Positions 60,839-64,000 of a stretch of DNA of 64,000 nucleotides are shown one piece after another. This DNA comes from Eriocheir sinensis (Eukaryota > Arthropoda > Malacostraca > Decapoda > Varunidae): positions 62,001 through 126,000 of the forward strand of contig NW_026112164.1 of assembly GCF_024679095.1 (NCBI RefSeq), given 5' to 3'. The first letter of the stretch is position 1. Each line of letters opens with the position of its first letter. A model generated the notes under the pieces. It was given only the letters and a program-made list of their open reading frames with translations. It was not told the DNA's origin and searched no databases. Both the position numbers and the translations under genes were made by a program.

Positions 60839-61389
60839 CCTTGATTTCTATATATTTCAAGGTCGAGGAGGCAGCCCAGGAATAATATAATCAAAGGACC
60901 AGTGACTGTGCCTCACCTCACCACGCGCTCCCCAACCTGCCACTACTGTACCACTATTACCCGGACAAAGTAAAAGTAGGAACAAACTTTGATACGTATA
61001 GTTTCCACACTCGCTTATCTGATGTGCTATATAATTTTCAAGACTGAACACAAGTCCTGAACACTGCTCATGGCACACACTTCCAGTCTGTATAGCCACC
61101 ATTGCAGCTTTCCCGGATATCAACTTGCAGGCTGCCAGCAGTTTTTTTGCCCATCTGACCTTTTCCACTGTATATTCTTGTCGTGCTGTTAAATGGATGG
61201 GCCAACCAGGTGAGCCTGCTGTGCTAGAAAATCCCACGCTTGAAGTTCATATTAGCAGTTAGAGTCCTTGTAGCACCTATATGTTTTTTCATTTTAGTAG
61301 CTTTTAGTACGTGAGGACAGCCGCGATGATGGCCCAGAGATGCATAAATAGTTTGGTATTATTAACTTGCAGAGTTCCTCCTACTTACC

Positions 61390-62531
61390 CACAGCTGGGC
61401 GTTATTGCGATAAGTTATCGCGATACTTTATCGCTGATAACAAAATCGGGTTATCGGCCATCCATTACTTATTTAAATATATATCGGTATCTTTTTTCCG
61501 CCTCTCAGAATAAAAAAAACATTGTTTCCTCCCTACTGCGCATGCGTGGCCGGGCGCCCAGTGTTGTATGGAAAAACTTCGGGGTATGAAATATCTTCGG
61601 TGAAGAGATTTCATATTTAGATTATCAATATTAAAACATTAGGTTATTTTTTATGTTAGACTCAAAAATCAATATATCAAAGAGTAAAATCATTTAACTT
61701 TGCCCAAAAAAGTGCCTATTCACTGCTTCAAATTTGATATTCCATATTCGTTTGTGAGCATGCCATGGTATTGAAGGCACACGGTGTTGTGTTATTTAGT
61801 GTCCCATCGTCAAAAGCTGGCGCTTTTATTTACAAACACTGGTCTCTTGTGAACTGCGCATGTTCAGACCAGTAAGCGTAGCCCTGTACAGTTTCACAAA
61901 GCTTTTTAACACATTAAGAGTTACTGGAAGGCTGAATCACACATACAGTACCATCATCTTCACCTTTTCTAAAACGACTCTCTGTACATATAAATACAAC
62001 TCGTACAGTACGTGTCGTTCTAGAAACAGCGAGGATGGTGGTAGTGGTGCTGTATGTCTGATTCAGCCTTCCAGCAACTCTTAATTACGGTTAAAAGCTT
62101 TGTGAGAGTGTACAGGTCTACGCTTGCTGGTCTGAGCATGCGCAGTTCCAAGAGACCAGTGTTTGTAAACAAAATGCCAGCTTTTGACGGTGAGGACGCC
62201 AAATAACACAACACCGGTTCAGGCGTTTCTAATATTACTGTCCATATGTACGTGTCAACGTGTGGTTTTCAGGTTTTATAAGTTTTCTAAAATACAGATA
62301 ATGAAAATTTGAATTCATCTATGTTTTTTATTTGAAATATCAATATAGTATTGTTTTAGCCTATCGGACTTATCGCTAGCTAGTATCGGAATTGTGGATT
62401 TATATCGGTTATCGGTTATCGCCTATATTTGTGTCTCCAGTTAACAAATTATCGGTTATCACCGATAAGGTTTTTCATTATCAGTTATCGGTTATCGGGA
62501 ATAAGGTTTTCTGTTATCGTGCCCAGCTATG
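61390..62531. mobile_element. hAT-like element, copy 2
   Basis: Ends CACAGCTGGGC and GCCCAGCTATG with flanking TACTTACC at 61382-61389 and 62532-62539. Contents as in copy 1. Confidence 0.78.
61783..62215. mobile_element. Foldback element 2, copy 2 (complete arms)
   Basis: The left end GGTGTTGTGTTATTT and the right end AAATAACACAACACC are exact inverted repeats, and inward the arms continue through GTCAAAAGCTGGC / GCCAGCTTTTGAC. This 433 bp copy shows the native ends that copy 1 has lost. Confidence 0.82.
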
Positions 62532-62812
62532 TACTTACCCAACTTAATCTTTTCACAAGTCATACATGAATTCTATTACCTTCAAACCTCCTGGGAATCC
62601 CTGGGAAATAGTGAAAAGATCAAACAAATACTAAAATAGCCGTCATATGTTTGTGGGAGCCTGGACGTCCTTAGGTGGCTTAATAACCCACAGCGTCCTG
62701 TGGCAGGCACAACTCACAACTCACCACAATAAAAACCCAATAAGAATGCTTCCACACATTGTTGCATTGGCCGCCTGTGGCCATGCAGTCTCCCACACAC
62801 ATTTCATGGCTA

Positions 62813-63267
62813 TATCTAAACTTGTTTTGATCTTTACACTCTTTCCTACAATTTTCTGGGAGGTCTGAGATGTTAGTTTAATAAATGTATGACAACAGAA
62901 GAGCAATTGGTTGAGTAAAGGATGAGATATTCCCATGTTGATAATACCAATCATACCCTGGAATAATAATACATAACTGGAATCACAGTAAGTTACACAA
63001 TACCCTGCATTTTGTCGGCAGGAAATTTGTCAGAATGTGTTAGCTTAGGTGTGACCACTGTTAGTAATGTAACATCACACACCCTAATACATAAATGATT
63101 TAATTCCAGGAGGCGGGCCACCAACACCCCTGACACCCACTCAAAGCACAGTCAAAAGCAGTCAAAGCAAAGCCTGCTAGTGCTCGGGATGGATAATAGA
63201 ACATTTGCTGGACAACCATCAAAGGATTGGGGAAGACTGGTGCACACTGAAAAAAAGGGGAGTGACA
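62813..63267 (+). other. Unique sequence with a weak exon candidate
   Basis: After a modest acceptor (TTTAATTCCAG, ending 63109) one frame stays open to 63306 (includes LLVLGMDNRTFAGQPSKDWG). No good donor was found, so it is only a weak candidate. Confidence 0.2.
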
Positions 63268-63344
63268 CATATCATAGTTACTATAATTATAGTAACTATG
63301 ATATGATATAGAGAGAGAGGCCAGGTAGATTATAATCTACCTGG

Positions 63345-63355
<11 letters not shown>
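63268..63355. repeat. Two adjacent perfect palindromes
   Basis: 63268-63305 is a 38 bp perfect palindrome centred on TATAATTATA. 63310-63355 is a 46 bp perfect palindrome centred on GATTATAATC, with CCAGGTAGATTA arms. Neither has a spacer, and they lie 4 bp apart. Confidence 0.95.

Positions 63356-63391
<36 letters not shown>
63340..63391. repeat. (CT)n microsatellite
   Basis: (CT)n extends from the right arm of the second palindrome. 63392-63900 shows nothing recognisable apart from a short GGA-rich tract. Confidence 0.93.
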
Positions 63392-63392
<1 letters not shown>

Positions 63393-63918
63393 CCTCATCA
63401 TTCCTCTCTCTGCTGCTGTATGTCATTCTGCTTACGTTGGTGGTTATGGCTGTTCAAGCAACTCCTCTTAAGGGTGCAACTGTAGATCTTCATTGTTGTG
63501 TGTTGTAGTATGCATACCACTATTATCATCTTAAGAGAATTAAATCTATACAGATATTCTGAAATGCATTCATAAGTTAATGAATGACACGAGACAAAGA
63601 GAGAGATGAGTTGGGACTGATGTGGCAGAGTGGCAAAGGTGAAGAAAAGGAGGAGGAGGTGGAGTGAGGGGTGCAAATAAGAAAGCTAGAGTAAGAATAA
63701 GGAAAAGTGGGCATCTTTCAATCGATGAGCATTGCAGGCATGCGAGATTTCCAGCACTCAGTGTAGGGTCAGAGTTTTTCCTTACATTCAGACAAGTACC
63801 AAATAGTGGTTAGAGGGACTAGCAAAATTTGTGATTAGAAAGGTGCAGAATCTATTAACTAACACATCACAGATAGCCATAATAAGACACTCGACATTTT
63901 TATCTCTTTCTGTTACAG

Positions 63919-64000
63919 CCCTAACGAAACTCAGCATTGTGTTGGGGCCATCACCCGAGAAGTCCCATGGTGCTGGCCTTGTTGCTGCCGGGAGAGCAAC
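63919..64000 (+). other. Candidate coding exon, truncated by window end
   Basis: The acceptor ATCTCTTTCTGTTACAG ends at 63918. Two frames stay open to the window edge. The more protein-like one reads LTKLSIVLGPSPEKSHGAGL then VAAGRA. GC content rises sharply relative to the AT-rich upstream sequence, as at an intron-exon border. Product unknown. Confidence 0.4.

Larger units (their letters stand above)
57717..62812 (+). repeat. Segmental tandem duplication, copy 2
   Basis: Head-to-tail repeat of 52302-57716, ending where ...TTTCATGGCT is followed by unrelated ATATCTAAACTTG. Small indels and sparse substitutions separate the copies. Confidence 0.93.

Noticed and set aside
60857..61237. 126-residue minus-strand frame in duplication copy 2
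   Set aside because: It is shortened in copy 1 by a 2-bp difference, has no domain and no splice context that I can support.

Overview
The window looks like an arthropod nuclear genome, most plausibly a decapod crustacean. The clues are an extreme density of long (GT)n, (GA)n and (TA)n microsatellites, TTAGG-type telomere-like repeats (read as CCTAA), eukaryotic Gypsy, CR1-like and tRNA-derived SINE retroelements, and no bacterial gene organisation. The species call is inference. Almost all of the 64 kb is intergenic or intronic DNA built from nested transposons and tandem repeats. Only one long open frame, at 21903-23486 on the minus strand, looks like a cellular protein. Most other long open frames are translations of simple repeats.

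Layout. 1-17.5 kb: microsatellites, degenerate 84-280 bp tandem arrays, a purine-rich minisatellite (11.47-13.3 kb), copies of a ~220 bp inverted-terminal-repeat element (called MITE-A here), and copies of a tRNA-derived SINE (SINE-1). 18.5-21.7 kb: a TTCCTAAA-type array split by a 1.2 kb inverted-repeat element and a piggyBac-like MITE. 21.9-23.5 kb: an apparently intronless gene for a membrane-anchored protein with an in-frame repeat block and a C-terminal KH-like fold. 23.7-33.3 kb: more microsatellites, MITE-A copies and a mosaic of inverted repeats (29.95-32.4 kb). 33.6-39.8 kb: a Gypsy-type LTR retrotransposon with recognisable LTRs, gag and pol but many breaks, inserted into a short MITE-A array. 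40.2-42.4 kb: a 5'-truncated non-LTR retrotransposon on the minus strand with an open RT plus RNase H frame. 42.5-47.4 kb: inverted-repeat elements, SINE-1 copies, (TA)n arrays, a degraded LINE piece and a piggyBac-like MITE holding telomere-like repeats. 47.4-52.3 kb: AT-rich sequence with a CR1-like relic and a second SINE family. 52.3-62.8 kb: a ~5 kb direct tandem duplication. Each copy carries a 38-bp minisatellite, a 58-bp minisatellite, one splice-flanked exon candidate, a ~580 bp foldback element and a 1.1 kb hAT-like element with another foldback inside. 62.8-64 kb: two adjacent perfect palindromes and a candidate exon that runs off the window.

There is no operon-like cooperation between genes. 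What links the parts is layering: SINEs inside MITEs, MITEs inside minisatellites, foldbacks inside hAT-like elements, and the whole set duplicated in tandem. I found no convincing new defence or metabolic system. The best leads are the membrane-anchored KH-like protein, the foldback elements and their duplication, the telomere-like repeat inside a MITE, and a few splice-flanked exon candidates. Family assignments come from motif recognition without database searches. Element boundaries are good to about 5-20 bp unless stated.
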